NCBI GenBank assembly: GCA_003219675.1
Contig: QHPW01000091.1
Span: 31,030 to 38,332 of the forward strand
DNA: 7,303 bases
Direction: 5' to 3'
Source of the DNA: Verrucomicrobiota bacterium
GTDB lineage: Bacteria; Verrucomicrobiota; Verrucomicrobiia; Limisphaerales; AV2
The translations under genes were made by a program, and so were the position numbers. Below, in pieces: positions 5,699-7,303 of this stretch; position 1 is the first letter of the stretch, and every line of letters starts with the position of its first letter. The notes below the pieces were generated by a model. It ran no database searches, was not told where the DNA came from, and saw nothing but the letters and a program-made list of their open reading frames with translations.

Positions 5699-7303
5699 CA
5701 ACACCTCAACATCATCACACGACGCGGTTTCCTGGATCGCAGCTTCAAAATCGGCCTGGGCGTCGCCCTGTCCACCCTTGTTGATATTCCCCTGGTGGTG
5801 AAACGGGCGTTGGCCGAAGGCACCATCGGTGTGCCAGACGCGAACGGCAAGACGAAGAAATTGTTGTTTATCTTCCTCCGCGGCGCCAACGACTCCCTCA
5901 ACTCGGTCATCCCGATTAAGGATCCGGCTTACAATCTCACCAATCGACCCACACTGATGATTCCCAGCGACCCCGCCACAGACTATTCGATGAGCGGCGC
6001 TTGCGATTTTCCGCTTCTTGCGGCGCCCGCGGACCCGACGTTCGGCTACGCCAACGCCATCCGTTTGGGCAACGGCTTTGCCGCGCTCCATCCCTCGCTG
6101 AAATTCCTCGCGCCGGTCTATAACGCCGGTGACCTGGCCCTGGTCCATCGCGTAGGCTATCCGAAGCAATCGCGGTCCCACTTCGACTCGCAGAACTATT
6201 GGGAGACGGGCAACCCCAACAACAACCTGGTGAAGGACGGCATCCTGTATCGAACCATGGTCGAGTCCGGATTGGCCAACTCCAACCCGCTCACCGGCGT
6301 TTCGTTCCAATCCAGCCTGCCGCTGATCCTGCGCGGTTCCGCGGCGGCGATGACGAATCTCAGCGATCCGACACGCTACAACCTGCTCGGCATCCCCAAC
6401 ACCACACCGGGAAACACCAAAGCGGACAATGCCATCACCAATGCGAACGGCTTTCAGTTTGCCGACAAGAAGAACCGCGAGCTGTTGAACCTCCAATACA
6501 AGAACCTCAGCGATACGCTTTCCATCTTCGCCAGCCTGAACTTCAGCGATGCCGGGAACACGTTCCAGGACGACATCAAAACCGACGGCGACGATGTATG
6601 GGCGCCGCCCGCGGGCACCGGAGGCGACTCCACCAAGGGTTACTTCCTTTTCCCGACAACCAACGACAAGAATGGCGGCTGGCGGCGTTCGGCCACCGTG
6701 ACCGACGCGCAGAAATACGTCGTGGACACGGGCGCCTACGGCTTCTTCAACAGTCTCAAGGCAGCCGCGCTGATTCTCAACAAGACCTCCGCCATTGTCG
6801 CGGGCACGGAAATGGGTGGCTTCGACACGCACAGCGCGCAAGGCACTTTGACGGGCGGCCATCCCAACCTGCAACGCCGCATCGCCTGGGCGATCTACGC
6901 CCTGCGGAAGTATTTCCTCATGTATGCCGATCAAGCGACCTGGAACAATCTGGTCATCGTCACGCTTTCGGAATTCGGCCGCACCACGGTGGAAAATTCC
7001 GACCGCGGCACCGACCACGCCGAGGCGGGCGTCATGTTCGTCGCCGGCGGCGCGGTCAAAGGCTACAACAAAGGCAACACGACCGGTGTGTTCGGCTGTC
7101 ACACGGCCGACGCGGTTCCCTGGGTCCCCGGCCAGACCGGCTCCATGTTCGGCGCGAGCAGCCGTTACCTGAAACGGGCGCACGATTACCGCTCTGTCCT
7201 CGGCAAGGTCATCCGCGACCACCTCGGCGCGACCCAGAACCAGTTGAACCGCATCATTCCCGGCTACGCGGTTACAGGGGAACACCTCCAGGCGGGCGGA
7301 ACT
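5696..7303 (+). CDS. Tat-exported DUF1501-family protein (partial, runs off the right edge)
   Basis: The frame is open from ATG 5696 for 536 codons with no stop before the window ends, so the C-terminus is missing; families of this kind are about 400-550 residues, so little should be lost. Residues 6-13 (IITRRGFL) match the twin-arginine motif. A hydrophobic stretch follows, then ALA-E at 38-41, a good signal peptidase site. DUF1501 features are KLLFIFLRGANDSLN (55-69), HRVGYPKQSRSHFDSQNYWE (151-170), GGFDTHS (374-380), SEFGRT (425-430) and DRGTDHAE (436-443). The Asp/His-rich motifs match the family's proposed relation to the alkaline phosphatase/sulfatase fold, but no substrate is known. 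The gene starts 36 nt after the DUF1800 stop and has no strong Shine-Dalgarno; it has the same leader motif as the DUF1800 gene. The two are almost certainly one operon. Confidence 0.9.
   Translation, partial: MQHLNIITRRGFLDRSFKIGLGVALSTLVDIPLVVKRALAEGTIGVPDANGKTKKLLFIFLRGANDSLNSVIPIKDPAYNLTNRPTLMIPSDPATDYSMSGACDFPLLAAPADPTFGYANAIRLGNGFAALHPSLKFLAPVYNAGDLALVHRVGYPKQSRSHFDSQNYWETGNPNNNLVKDGILYRTMVESGLANSNPLTGVSFQSSLPLILRGSAAAMTNLSDPTRYNLLGIPNTTPGNTKADNAITNANGFQFADKKNRELLNLQYKNLSDTLSIFASLNFSDAGNTFQDDIKTDGDDVWAPPAGTGGDSTKGYFLFPTTNDKNGGWRRSATVTDAQKYVVDTGAYGFFNSLKAAALILNKTSAIVAGTEMGGFDTHSAQGTLTGGHPNLQRRIAWAIYALRKYFLMYADQATWNNLVIVTLSEFGRTTVENSDRGTDHAEAGVMFVAGGAVKGYNKGNTTGVFGCHTADAVPWVPGQTGSMFGASSRYLKRAHDYRSVLGKVIRDHLGATQNQLNRIIPGYAVTGEHLQAGGT

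Noticed and set aside
4784..7285. 833-codon open frame on the minus strand opposite DUF1800 and DUF1501
   Set aside because: Its codons are in exact register with the plus-strand genes, so it stays open simply because those genes avoid TTA, CTA and TCA codons. The plus-strand proteins have clear family motifs; the antisense product has none.

Overview
The window looks like chromosomal DNA of a GC-rich, soil- or sediment-type member of the Verrucomicrobiota, most like the Pedosphaera/Limisphaerales group. This rests on the protein families present (a secreted DUF1800-DUF1501 gene pair with Verrucomicrobia-style beta-sandwich inserts, and a CHAT peptidase fragment of the TPR-CHAT type), the weak Shine-Dalgarno signals, and intergenic DNA crowded with palindromic, repeat-like sequence. 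The taxonomic call is inference from remembered family resemblance, not from a search.

Layout. Positions 1-210 hold no gene but several perfect short inverted repeats that could fold into a branched, cloverleaf-like structure. Positions 211-1416 (+) encode a membrane-anchored L,D-transpeptidase with peptidoglycan-binding, LysM-like and YkuD domains. A short convergent gap with one hairpin follows. Positions 1487-2032 (-) encode a small single-pass membrane protein of unknown function. An imperfect 22-bp inverted repeat around a 46-nt loop (2055-2144) then joins the 5' end of that gene to the 3' half of a CHAT-domain peptidase gene (+, to 2882). The CHAT gene has lost its TPR region and the start of its catalytic domain. 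A second, different hairpin element lies just behind it (2896-3003).

After a 370-bp gene-free stretch with a plausible promoter (TTGTCC, 16-nt spacer, extended -10 TGCTATTTT, upstream A-tract and helically phased TTGG motifs), a two-gene operon starts. The first gene (3253-5659) is a secreted DUF1800 protein with an FN3-like N-terminal domain and a carbohydrate-binding-like insert. Its frame breaks near 4252-4256, where the family's conserved N-H-F segment should be, so it is either a recent pseudogene or an assembly error. The second gene (5696 to beyond the right edge) is an intact-looking, Tat-exported DUF1501 protein. The two start codons share an almost identical leader, CCAACCAG-(0 or 3 nt)-GCAAyCCTATG.

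How the genes work together. The transpeptidase acts alone on the cell wall. DUF1800 and DUF1501 proteins commonly occur as neighbours and are exported, but their joint biochemical role is not established. The CHAT fragment bracketed by repeats looks like a remnant left by recombination or deletion rather than a working defence gene. No complete new system is visible; the best leads are the repeats around the truncated CHAT gene, the DUF1800 break, and the duplicated leader motif.
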